From NCBI RefSeq assembly GCF_024494465.1, contig NZ_JAETXM010000012.1, positions 1-64,000 on the forward strand: DNA of 64,000 bases. Reading direction: 5' to 3'. The DNA is from Bacillus sp. V3B. Its GTDB lineage: Bacteria > Bacillota > Bacilli > Bacillales > Cytobacillaceae. A program made the translations under genes and the position numbers. Below are positions 16,982 to 24,589 of this stretch, piece after piece; within the stretch, counting starts at the first letter, position 1, and each line of letters opens with the position of its first letter. The notes below the pieces were generated by a model, which saw only the letters and a list, made by a program, of their open reading frames with translations, did not search any database and was not told the DNA's origin.

Positions 16982-17737
16982 TTATCTCATCAGCCTTCCA
17001 CCATTAATGTCGAAGGTCGCTCCAGTTGTAAATCCACCAGAATCAGAAGCTAAATAGGAAACTAAGTCTGCCACCTCTTTTGGTTCTCCTACGCGTTTTA
17101 CTGGGATGCTCTCAACCATTTTCGCTATTTTTTCGGGGTCCATTTTATCCATCTCTGGCGTACGCACAGAAGCTGGAGTGACCGCATTAACGGTAATGCC
17201 ATATTCTGCTAAGGATCTAGCAAAGGTTTTACTTAAGGCAATTTGTCCTGCCTTCGAAGCAGAATAATGAGCACCTGAAGTTAATGGGCCGGCCTGACCA
17301 CCGAATGAAGACATATTAATGATTCGTCCCCATCCTCTTTCTTTCATCGCCGGAATAACCGCTTGCGAGAAAAAGAATGTACTTTTTACATTCACAGACA
17401 TGACTTGATCCCATTCCGCTTCATCAATCTCTTCGATTGACGTTTCATAACGGATCCCTGCATTATTAACGAGAATGTCGATTCTCCCCCACTTATCTAC
17501 AACTTGGTCAACAGCCTTTTTAATTCCATTAATATCAGAGACATCTAATTGGATAAACATCACTTGCTCTTTATCAAATGCTTCTTGAAACTTCTGCTTT
17601 GTTTGTTCAAGATTCTCTTTGTTTCTAATGACAAAAACGACCTTTTTTCCTTCATTCACAAAATTTTCAGCAACGGCTAATCCGAGACCTTTATTAGCTC
17701 CTGTAACAATTGCGACTCTTTGCTCTTTCATTTGCAT
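16982..17737 (-). CDS. SDR-family NAD(P)-dependent oxidoreductase
   Basis: 251 residues, ribosome site AAAGGAGAGG. Classical SDR signs: cofactor motif VTGANKGLGLAVAE (TGxxxGxG) at the N-terminus, NNAG at ~90, catalytic Ser at ~143 in NMSSFGG, and YSASK at ~157-161. It is FabG-like in overall sequence. Within the island it likely oxidises or reduces an alcohol/ketone intermediate, corresponding to the IacE step of the iac pathway. A cre-like site lies 58 bp upstream of the start, so it may begin its own transcript with the monooxygenase downstream. Confidence 0.85.
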   Translation of the reverse strand: MQMKEQRVAIVTGANKGLGLAVAENFVNEGKKVVFVIRNKENLEQTKQKFQEAFDKEQVMFIQLDVSDINGIKKAVDQVVDKWGRIDILVNNAGIRYETSIEEIDEAEWDQVMSVNVKSTFFFSQAVIPAMKERGWGRIINMSSFGGQAGPLTSGAHYSASKAGQIALSKTFARSLAEYGITVNAVTPASVRTPEMDKMDPEKIAKMVESIPVKRVGEPKEVADLVSYLASDSGGFTTGATFDINGGRLMR

Positions 17738-17794
17738 TAAAAACCTCTCCTTTGTTCTCTGGTTAAAAATTTGAGAAATACAATCTTTATTGAA

Positions 17795-17809
17795 TTAAAA
17801 CGTTTTCAT
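17795..17809 (-). promoter_or_regulatory. Probable CcpA cre site upstream of the SDR gene
   Basis: Minus-strand ATGAAAACGTTTTAA matches the cre consensus except at one position. Together with the site at 12032 it suggests glucose repression of the catabolic island. Confidence 0.55.
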
Positions 17810-18025
17810 AAGCCAAGATCGAATTTCAATATTTCGTTCATCTTCAAATATTTTCCCTATGAACACAATATAGAATATTTAGAATAATCTAACTACTGCA
17901 TATTAGGTTTGAATAACTAAGAAATATTAGTGCGATTCGTATTAGAACATTCCGAAAGGTACATTTATAAGTAAAGCGCAGCCACTGGAGAAAGAATTCA
18001 CTCTCTAACATAAGAATCTTATCTT

Positions 18026-18223
18026 TATTAAAGGCTGCTTTCGTAAAGATTGTTGTTAAAATCCTAATGCCGATTTTAACGTAGAAATAGCTATTTTATG
18101 CTTTTAAAATCAGTTTTCGAGCTCTTTTCTCATAAATAAAACTTATTTTGCATGTCAAAATAGCTAAAGATAATAATCATTCATCTTCAAAAGCAACAAA
18201 GTTTGCGAAAAGAGCCTTATTAA
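18026..18223. repeat. MITE-like element with ~29-bp inverted ends
   Basis: Ends TTAAAGGCTGCTTTCGTAAA (18028-18047) and the complement of GTTTGCGAAAAGAGCCTTAT form imperfect ~29-bp terminal inverted repeats around ~140 bp of non-coding sequence. TTTATTAA-like bases flank both sides. A lone end of the same family occurs at 38193-38222. No transposase is encoded. Confidence 0.65.
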
Positions 18224-18228
18224 ATAAA

Positions 18229-18309
18229 AAGTGCCTGGAACCGTAGAACGCCGTATCTAGTAGCTTCTCTTATGCTACTAAATCGATATTCTACGGTTTC
18301 CAGACACTT
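18229..18309 (-). terminator. Long terminator hairpin behind the TRAP transporter genes
   Basis: Outer 20-bp stem (AAGTGCCTGGAACCGTAGAA against its complement with one bulge) encloses a second short stem TAGTAGC/GCTACTA. It lies ~35 bp after the DctM stop codon and ends the transporter unit. Confidence 0.7.
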
Positions 18310-18344
18310 GCCCCTCTACCAATTAAGTCTGAAAATTCTGAACT

Positions 18345-19634
18345 TTAAACTAAGAATGTAACGATTTCTGGGAATAGGATCAGAATAACCACAAAAATCG
18401 TATACGTCACAATAAAATATCCTGTCCCTTTGAAAACCGTTGTAATCGGGATTTCCTTTGATATTCCTTGAACAATAAAGGCGTTCACTCCTACCGGTGG
18501 CGTAATTGCACCTATACTTGTCACGATACATAGAAGAATCGAGAACCAGACCGGATCGTACCCGAGTGCAATGATCGCTGGAAAGAAAATCGGGATCGAT
18601 AAGATTAAGAAGCCTAACGCATCCATAATGGCCCCACCAATCACATAGATCAATAAAATAGCAATAAGGATAATCACTGACGGTACCGCAAGATTATTCA
18701 CAAACTCGGCCACAGCAAACGGAAGTCTTGTCGCCGTGATAAAACGTCCGAAAACGACCGCACCCACGACTAAAAATAACACCATAGCGGTTGAACGAAT
18801 CGTACTATCTAGTGCATCTTTAAAGCGTTTCCATGTGAATTTTCTCATCGCAATCGTAATGAGAAGGGCACCAAACGCACCAAACGCCCCTGATTCTGTC
18901 GGGGTAAACAAGCCATAGAATAAGCCCCCAATCACAAAGGCAAATAAAACAAATACAGGAATAACCCCTCTTAACGATTTTAGTTTTTCTTTTAAAGGAA
19001 ATTTTGGTCCTGCTGGTCCTAATTCAGGGTTTCTTTGGCAAAGGAAGATAATCGTTAAAATCATTAAAGTGGTAAGCAGGAATCCTGGTAGTAAAACAGC
19101 AACGAACAAATCCTGAACCGATTGCTGTGTTTGAATTGCAATAACAATTAATACTGTACTCGGTGGGATTAAGATTCCTAACGTTCCCCCAGTCGCCACA
19201 CTGCCTGCACTAATAGCTTGATCATATTTATATTTTTTTAATTCAGGTAAGGCGATGGTTCCCATTGTGGCCGCAGTAGCTGTATTTGATCCACAAATAG
19301 ACGAGAAACCAGCACTAGCTAAAACGGTTGTACTTGCCATTCCCCCTCTAAATTGCCCAAGCCACTTATAGGCCGCGTCAAACAAGTTTTGCGTGATCCC
19401 AGAGCGGAAAATGATTTCACCCATAAAGACATACAATGGAATAATAGCTAATGTATAACTTGAAAATTGCCCCCAAATATCAGCACCAAGAACATTTAAA
19501 GCTGCCTCTTTTCCCATAAATAGAAATAATCCAACAAACCCGACGATAAACATCGTGAAGCTGACAGGCATGCGTAGAAAAATGAGGACTAATAAGGCAA
19601 TGATGCCAATTAACCCAATACTAATTGGATCCAT
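18345..19634 (-). CDS. dctM: TRAP transporter large permease (DctM)
   Basis: 429 residues, strongly hydrophobic with about 11-12 predicted membrane helices. Family hallmarks: MPVSFTMFIVGF near the N-terminus, ASAGFSSICGSNTATAATMGTIALPEL, GGTLGILIPPSTVLIVI, and TESGAFGAFGAL. It forms the ion-coupled translocation channel together with DctQ. Its start overlaps the end of the DctQ gene by 14 bp, showing an operon and probable translational coupling. TRAP systems import organic acids using a sodium gradient; here the neighbours suggest an aromatic or indolic carboxylate. Confidence 0.93.
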   Translation of the reverse strand: MDPISIGLIGIIALLVLIFLRMPVSFTMFIVGFVGLFLFMGKEAALNVLGADIWGQFSSYTLAIIPLYVFMGEIIFRSGITQNLFDAAYKWLGQFRGGMASTTVLASAGFSSICGSNTATAATMGTIALPELKKYKYDQAISAGSVATGGTLGILIPPSTVLIVIAIQTQQSVQDLFVAVLLPGFLLTTLMILTIIFLCQRNPELGPAGPKFPLKEKLKSLRGVIPVFVLFAFVIGGLFYGLFTPTESGAFGAFGALLITIAMRKFTWKRFKDALDSTIRSTAMVLFLVVGAVVFGRFITATRLPFAVAEFVNNLAVPSVIILIAILLIYVIGGAIMDALGFLILSIPIFFPAIIALGYDPVWFSILLCIVTSIGAITPPVGVNAFIVQGISKEIPITTVFKGTGYFIVTYTIFVVILILFPEIVTFLV

Positions 19635-20187
19635 ACGACTTCCCCCCTTTTATTTCGGCAATAAGGTCTGTTAAAAGGACTAACACAAAGACAAAAAATC
19701 CAAGGGCAGTAAGAATAACAAATGGGTAAAAGACAATTCCTAAGGTTTGAGAAACATTTTGATTGGCAGACAGTGATAGTGCATATTGGAATAGTTGCCA
19801 GCCTACGATACTAAAGAAGCCAAGGGAAACAAAAGCAATCACAATTCTTAGGCCCTTTTGTAATCCTTCAGGAAATTTTGTGACAAGTAAGTCAATCTCC
19901 ACATGACCACGGTGAATTTGCGTATAACCAAGTGCAAAAGAAACGGAAATGGCCGCTAACCAACCGACCATTTCGGTTGTTCCAAGTATTGGGGTTGAAA
20001 AGGATCGTTTAATGGCATTGATGACAATCAGAAGCATCATCACCATCACAGCACTTCCAGAAATCAAAGCGAATAATTGACTAACTCTCAAGGCAAATGT
20101 TTCTAACAAGCCCTTTTTTACTGCTTTATTTTCTAAATTCAAGCTCACTGATCCTTTATCTGGTGTTAACTCTGTCACTTCACTCAA
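19621..20187 (-). CDS. dctQ: TRAP transporter small permease (DctQ)
   Basis: 188 residues with four predicted membrane helices and the conserved region STPILGTTEMVGWLAAISVSFALGYTQIHRGHVEIDLL. Ribosome site GGGAGGGATC. It partners DctM and docks the binding protein. It begins 88 bp after the DctP stop codon, with a hairpin in between. Confidence 0.9.
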   Translation of the reverse strand: MSEVTELTPDKGSVSLNLENKAVKKGLLETFALRVSQLFALISGSAVMVMMLLIVINAIKRSFSTPILGTTEMVGWLAAISVSFALGYTQIHRGHVEIDLLVTKFPEGLQKGLRIVIAFVSLGFFSIVGWQLFQYALSLSANQNVSQTLGIVFYPFVILTALGFFVFVLVLLTDLIAEIKGGKSYGSN

Positions 20188-20222
20188 CGAAGATCCCTCC
20201 CAAAATGCCCATTTAGATTATA

Positions 20223-20266
20223 AAATGATTACCCCCTAGTAAAAGCGGAATAGGGAGTAATCATTT
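20223..20266 (-). terminator. Intercistronic hairpin between dctP and dctQ
   Basis: 16-bp stem with one mismatch (AAATGATTACCCCCTA against its complement), loop 12 nt, followed by TTTTATAA on the minus strand. It is likely a partial terminator or RNA-stabilising element that keeps the binding protein more abundant than the permease subunits. Confidence 0.6.
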
Positions 20267-20275
20267 ATTTCTTTT

Positions 20276-21307
20276 TTATTTTTGACTATATTGTTCAACA
20301 AGTTCCTTCAAACGCTCTTGATATTCTTGTCCAGGTAAACCTGCATCTTCAGCTTTTTTCACGGTATCTAATTGTAGTTTTTGACCAATTTCATCCCACT
20401 TTTCTTGATCTTTAAGGGAAACGACTTCAATGCCGTGCTCATCTTCGCTCCACTTTAATACCTCATCCACATAAGTATCTAAATAGTCGCCTGTAAAGTC
20501 AGTCATTTCTTGATTTAACTCATCAATAACCGTCTTTACATCTTCTGGAAGGGAATCCCATTTACTTTTATTCATAACAGCAACAAATGTATTCAGTGTA
20601 AGTGGATAATCGGTTACGTATTTCACCATTTCAGCGTATTTCATATCCTTTAATACTTCACGTGAAGATACATAGCCATCAACAATTCCAGTCTGCAGCG
20701 CTTCTGCGACTTCCCCTTGAGACATCCCTACTGGAGAGGCTCCCAGTTCTGTAAATAAATCGGTGGTCGCACCTGAAATACGTAATTGTTTCCCTTTTAC
20801 ATCGGCCAAGCTTTCAACTGGTTTTTGTGATTGAATATAAGCTGGCTCAGAAGCAAAGGCTGTAATAATTTTGAAATCTTTAAACGCATCTGGTGAATAC
20901 TCGTTCACTAAATCAGCTATTACTTTACTAGCTACTGCTGCATTTGGGTATCCAGAAGGCATATCAGAAATCGCTAACAATGGAAATCTTCCAGGTTCGT
21001 AAGTTGTTGACGATAACCCAATATCAGCAAGTCCATTGGCTACTCCGTCATACATGTTCTCCGCAGTCAATAGAGATCCGCCTGGGAATGTGTTGACCTT
21101 TACCTTTCCATCTGTTCTTTTTTCTAATTCTTCAGCCCACTTTTCCATTTGCACAGCTGGGAAGGTTCCCGCAGGAGCAAAGAAGGCGTAGTTTAGTTCA
21201 ATGACATCTCCACCACCTGAATTCCCGCCACTCGATGATGAACCGCTACAGGCTGTTATAATTAGCATCGTTATTGCCATTAGAATAAATAGTAATCGTT
21301 TCTTCAT
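20276..21307 (-). CDS. dctP: TRAP transporter solute-binding lipoprotein (DctP)
   Basis: 343 residues. Signal peptide with lipobox LIITAC (Cys20) followed by a Ser/Gly-rich linker, so the protein is anchored outside the membrane. The mature part is a DctP-type periplasmic-binding fold: LNYAFFAPAGTFPAVQMEKWAEELEKRTDGKVKV, and the ligand region KGKQLRISGATTDLFTELGASPVGMSQGEVAEALQTG with the arginine that usually binds a carboxylate. It captures the substrate for DctQM. Ribosome site AAGGGGATTGAG. It is 15 bp downstream of the IacB-like gene. Confidence 0.92.
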   Translation of the reverse strand: MKKRLLFILMAITMLIITACSGSSSSGGNSGGGDVIELNYAFFAPAGTFPAVQMEKWAEELEKRTDGKVKVNTFPGGSLLTAENMYDGVANGLADIGLSSTTYEPGRFPLLAISDMPSGYPNAAVASKVIADLVNEYSPDAFKDFKIITAFASEPAYIQSQKPVESLADVKGKQLRISGATTDLFTELGASPVGMSQGEVAEALQTGIVDGYVSSREVLKDMKYAEMVKYVTDYPLTLNTFVAVMNKSKWDSLPEDVKTVIDELNQEMTDFTGDYLDTYVDEVLKWSEDEHGIEVVSLKDQEKWDEIGQKLQLDTVKKAEDAGLPGQEYQERLKELVEQYSQK

Positions 21308-21322
21308 AGTCTCAATCCCCTT

Positions 21323-21685
21323 TTATTTTTCAAGTAAGAAAAACGGTCTGCCAATCACAGCCTCTAATCGGAAATACTTGTCCAAACCGGTTGCACGAAA
21401 AGCATTCGTCATATCTGCAACGGTTTGTAAATCTGGTACATTATAAAGAAAACAGGCATGCCATCCAGCACTTCCAGCTGGTCCTGCTGTTAAAATGTCT
21501 CGGTCAATCGTTCCTAGTAACTCAGACCCATTCTCTCTCCATGATGCAATGATTTCATTTAATGCAGGTAAAATCTCATTGGTTTTCTCTTCACCAGTTG
21601 TGTTAAACCAACCTGTTGATTCAAAATAGAACATAACTCGTAGTGGTGATGGTACTTGTGGTGCATCGTGTTTAATTCCAGCCAT
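21323..21685 (-). CDS. Small IacB-like protein of unknown function
   Basis: 120 residues from ATG at 21685 with GGGAGG upstream (a longer in-frame start at 21796 lies inside the preceding gene). The layout resembles what I recall of IacB of the indole-acetate pathway: an N-terminal PLRVMFYFE strand, LLGTIDRD, a Gly/Pro turn, a central WHACFLYNVPDLQTVADMTNAFR, and LDKYFRLEAVIGRPFF. This is a ferredoxin-like alpha/beta pattern with no metal motif. No biochemical function is known to me. Being between the dipeptidase and the transporter ties it to the same substrate. The family call is from memory of the pattern, not from a search. Confidence 0.55.
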   Translation of the reverse strand: MAGIKHDAPQVPSPLRVMFYFESTGWFNTTGEEKTNEILPALNEIIASWRENGSELLGTIDRDILTAGPAGSAGWHACFLYNVPDLQTVADMTNAFRATGLDKYFRLEAVIGRPFFLLEK

Positions 21686-21705
21686 TTTTAAATTCCTCCC
21701 TATTT

Positions 21706-22914
21706 TTAAGACAATATTGTTTGTAAAACTCTTAATGCATTTCCACCAACAATTTTCTCGATTTCTTGAACCTTGTAATTTTTCTTTATCAACCATTTGA
21801 TCATATTACTCATCGCTTCGGTTGGGTTCTCTAACCCTTTGACAAACGGAGAGGCATCGTAATCTTGATTGCCATGTGACTCATGAAGCGATAGCATCAA
21901 ATCAAACGCATTTTGCAAAGCGACATGATCTCCAAAGAACGTATCGGGTCCTAAACCAACATGATCAAGCCCAACTAAATCAATTAGATATTCTAAATGC
22001 TCCATAACCGATTCGATTGTGTGCTCATTCGGATTCTTTGAAGAAAGTGTCGTATTTGGTGCGGCACAAACTCCAATAACGCCCCCTTTTTCAGCACAGG
22101 CTAAAAGCACTTCATCTGGTTTCATTCTAGGTGAATCCCAGACTTTTCTTGCTCCCGCATGAGTAATCATGACAGGAGATTCACTCGCTTCTATCACATC
22201 TAGGCTTGTTCGATCTCCACAATGAGAGATATCAATGACCATTCCTAGCGTGTTCATTCTTTCAACTACTTTTCTACCAAACTTCGTTAATCCGCCATCA
22301 AAGCTTTCTGTTAATCCAGATCCCAGTGTATTGGCATCATTATACGTAATCCCCATACAACGAATGCCAAGTCCATACAGAACATCCACTCGATCGACTT
22401 CATTTTCTAGAATGCTAGCCGCTTCTAATGAAGGCAAAATGGCTACTCGTTTCGATCGCTTTGCTTCCTCTAGGTCTTTATAGGTTTTAGCCAGATAGAC
22501 TGTATCCTGTTTGGCAATGTCACAATAACGAATTCCCAAGGTTAAAATAACATCGTCCCACTTTAGCCCATTTTGAGAAGTAATGATGGAGATTCCATCC
22601 ATAAAATTCTCAAATATGACATCGATACCGGAGCATGCTAAGCCCTCATAATCAAATTCTGTATGAAGCTGGCGACAATACGGAATGATATCATCGGAAT
22701 TTTTGGGAACAACAAAGCCATGGTCCCGTAGAGAAACGATCGGATAATATTTTTGAATCGTATTGAAAATTCGTTCCTCTGATTCTAACAGCTTCATCTC
22801 ATAGGTTTGCCGGTACCTTTCCGATTGAGGGAGCGGATACGGCTTATAGTGTTTTTCTGGTGTTAAATATTGAAAGGAGCGGTATCCATCATAAAGTTTG
22901 TCTGTCATCATCAT
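21706..22914 (-). CDS. M19-family dipeptidase (renal dipeptidase type)
   Basis: 402 residues; three ATG codons in a row follow a G-rich ribosome site. Family motifs: MVIDISHCGDRTSLDVI, VMITHAGARKVWDSPRM, and DHVGLGPDTFFGD, giving histidines and aspartates for the two-zinc site. The first metal motif, usually DGHND, appears as SLRDHGF, so the metal site may be altered. The enzyme class hydrolyses dipeptides or acyl-amino-acid conjugates in the cytosol. As first gene of the unit, ahead of the IacB-like and TRAP genes, it may release an aromatic acid from an amino-acid conjugate. That role is inferred from position only. Confidence 0.85.
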   Translation of the reverse strand: MMMTDKLYDGYRSFQYLTPEKHYKPYPLPQSERYRQTYEMKLLESEERIFNTIQKYYPIVSLRDHGFVVPKNSDDIIPYCRQLHTEFDYEGLACSGIDVIFENFMDGISIITSQNGLKWDDVILTLGIRYCDIAKQDTVYLAKTYKDLEEAKRSKRVAILPSLEAASILENEVDRVDVLYGLGIRCMGITYNDANTLGSGLTESFDGGLTKFGRKVVERMNTLGMVIDISHCGDRTSLDVIEASESPVMITHAGARKVWDSPRMKPDEVLLACAEKGGVIGVCAAPNTTLSSKNPNEHTIESVMEHLEYLIDLVGLDHVGLGPDTFFGDHVALQNAFDLMLSLHESHGNQDYDASPFVKGLENPTEAMSNMIKWLIKKNYKVQEIEKIVGGNALRVLQTILS

Positions 22915-23189
22915 CCCCCCAGTTTGTGAATCATTATTTTCTGCAATTGGTTTCTTGTAACCGTTAACACTTCATACCATTCAAAGTGTTAACATCGAGT
23001 TACTTGAATTATTGGTCGTGATCCTTAAGGCTATTACAATCCGTATGATCTCTCCTTCACGACCATTCATTTATGCGAAAAATGACTCTTTCTGTATTCT
23101 CTTGCTAGTTTATATCATAGAACATTCTGAAAATTGCGACTACAGCATAATCAGTTGGAATTATATGTTCCAATTCATACGAAACATAC
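22915..23189. promoter_or_regulatory. Promoter region of the dipeptidase-TRAP unit with a 10-bp inverted repeat
   Basis: At 22963-22972 and 22984-22993 a perfect inverted repeat GTTAACACTT / AAGTGTTAAC with an 11-nt spacer lies 50-80 bp upstream of the dipeptidase start. It has no T-tract, so it is more likely an operator than a terminator. Nothing else is seen up to 23189. Confidence 0.45.
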
Positions 23190-23425
23190 AGTCTTTTAGG
23201 GAAGGTTGTTGCATTGAACTAATAATATGAAACAAGAAATGCGCTTGTTCTTTACTTTGTAGATATTGGGATTGAAAGACTTTACTATATTTATCGCAAC
23301 ACTTTACATGATCAAGAAAATAAGTCGGTTTATCTTAGAAGCATTCTTTTACAATCATGCAGCTATTAACCTAACGGCTAAAAATGATGCGTACACCCAT
23401 ACTCACTTAAAAAACGACTAATAAA
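23190..23425 (+). pseudogene. Remnant of a PucR/CdaR-type regulator C-terminus
   Basis: Across one frameshift the plus strand reads ETRNALVLYFVDIGIERLYYI and then FFYNHAAINLTAKNDAYTHTHLKND. The first piece fits the conserved strand before the C-terminal domain of PucR/CdaR regulators (...DLGIYRLLY), the second the HTH_30 segment (YFxxNxNxxxTAxxLxIHRNTL). Stops and frame loss make it non-functional. It suggests that the island once had a further regulator divergent from the dipeptidase-TRAP unit. Confidence 0.45.
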
Positions 23426-23519
23426 ATAGAATTGATACTAAACGTAGACTTAAATCAACTTAAAATACTCTCGAAACCTACATATCCATCAAAATTATAA
23501 AAATGTTGAAATAAAATCA

Positions 23520-23574
23520 AATAGGGTGACAAGTACTTTCTAGAAACTAGAAGATACCTGTTACCCACCCTATT
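23520..23574 (-). terminator. Terminator behind the transporter fragment
   Basis: Long imperfect stem: AATAGGGTG...AAGTACTTTCTAG pairs with CTAGAAGATACCTGTTACCCACCCTATT, loop 3 nt. It lies eight bases after the stop codon at 23582. Confidence 0.65.
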
Positions 23575-23581
23575 CATATCG

Positions 23582-24130
23582 CTATATAAGAAGCATATAA
23601 GCGATAACATCTACAGTTATAATTAGAGTAACCGCGAACCCCAAATTCCATCGAACTAATCGAATAGGATTAATTCCAATAATGTTCGTCATCATAGAAG
23701 AAACTATATTAAATGGATTTACCATTAGTAAAGCGAGCAAAGTTGCAATCAATAAGAAGACAAGACCATTTTCATTTCCGATAAAAAACGGATTAAGGAT
23801 TTGAGCTAATAAAACAATTAAAACAACCGCATGAATCCCTAAATAGGATAAGAACCAAAGCATTAGAGATACAAAGATACAGAAAATAAACAAATGCATA
23901 AAATCAAATTGACTAACTAATATCTCATTTAGAAGACTAAAAACAGGCGATTTTTGAACCATTGTTAGGAAATAACTGGCGGCCAGAAAAAGAATATTGA
24001 AGTTTGCCATCTTTTTCACACCTTTAGGCCATGTTTTTTTCAACCGTCGAATGAGAATTGGAAATTTGCCGATAAATATACTCCATATGAGAGAAAATGG
24101 AACCAAAACTAAGATAATCGAAATCAACAT
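23582..24130 (-). pseudogene. C-terminal fragment of a multi-helix membrane transporter
   Basis: 182 codons, almost entirely hydrophobic, with about five membrane helices. Segments such as FLSYLGIHAVVLIVLLAQIL and LLMVNPFNIVSSMMTNIIGINPIRLVRWNLGF have the look of ion-coupled carboxylate or anion permeases (ion-transporter superfamily), but I cannot assign a family. The frame begins abruptly beside the GGGGTCAGACCCC element and the TnpB fragment at 24138-24584, so the 5' part was probably removed by transposon activity. A terminator follows the stop. Confidence 0.55.
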
Positions 24131-24137
24131 ACCAGGC

Positions 24138-24156
24138 TATGGGGTCAGACCCCAGT
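24138..24156. repeat. Short palindromic element TGGGGTCAGACCCCAGTAT
   Basis: Identical to the 19-bp sequence at 27949-27967. The GGGGTC-A-GACCCC core is a palindrome found beside transposase fragments in both places and resembles REP-type sequences mobilised by RAYT/IS200-like transposases. It marks the junction between the truncated transporter and the TnpB N-terminal fragment. Confidence 0.6.
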
Positions 24157-24584
24157 ATATGATTCTTTATATTTGAGTTCTTAGGGAATGAAGGTTTGCC
24201 GTTTACAAATGACTGTTTCATCTTTGTTAAGGTTTTCAAACGAGATTTTTCTTTTTTGATTTTATTTTTAACCGATTTAATCTGTTCTTCTTTATTGGTT
24301 ATGTACAATTTGTTTAACTCAGCGAGACTTTTTTGAATGGCATTAGCCTCTTGAACAGCACTATTCGCATAGTAATCGTCTAAATTGAAACGACTTTTCA
24401 CTGTAAGGTGCATAGATTTAGACCGTTTATTCTTTCCTGAGCGATTTTCCTTTGTAGTTGTACTGAATGCGAATTGTTTCGCTCGATTGAAAACAAGAAG
24501 AGCATGAGTGATGGCTTCAATATATTCTTTTGAGAGTGTATCTTTATAGACTCTTACAGAAAAATAGGTTCTAGTTTTCATCAC
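24157..24584 (-). pseudogene. TnpB (IS200/IS605 family) N-terminal fragment
   Basis: About 140 codons: MKTRTYFSVRVYKDTLSKEY, LVFNRAKQFAFS, then a lysine-rich coiled segment LYITNKEEQIKSVKNKIKKEK. This is the wedge/REC-like N-terminal part of a TnpB RNA-guided nuclease (usually ~370-420 residues). The reading frame then runs into the GGGGTC palindrome and unrelated transporter DNA. The RuvC nuclease part is absent; a separate TnpB C-terminal piece lies at 27729-27948. Confidence 0.75.
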
Positions 24585-24589
24585 TCATG

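Noticed and set aside
23012-23230. Plus-strand 72-codon frame upstream of the PucR-like remnant
   Set aside because: No ribosome site or motif, unusual composition; regarded as chance.
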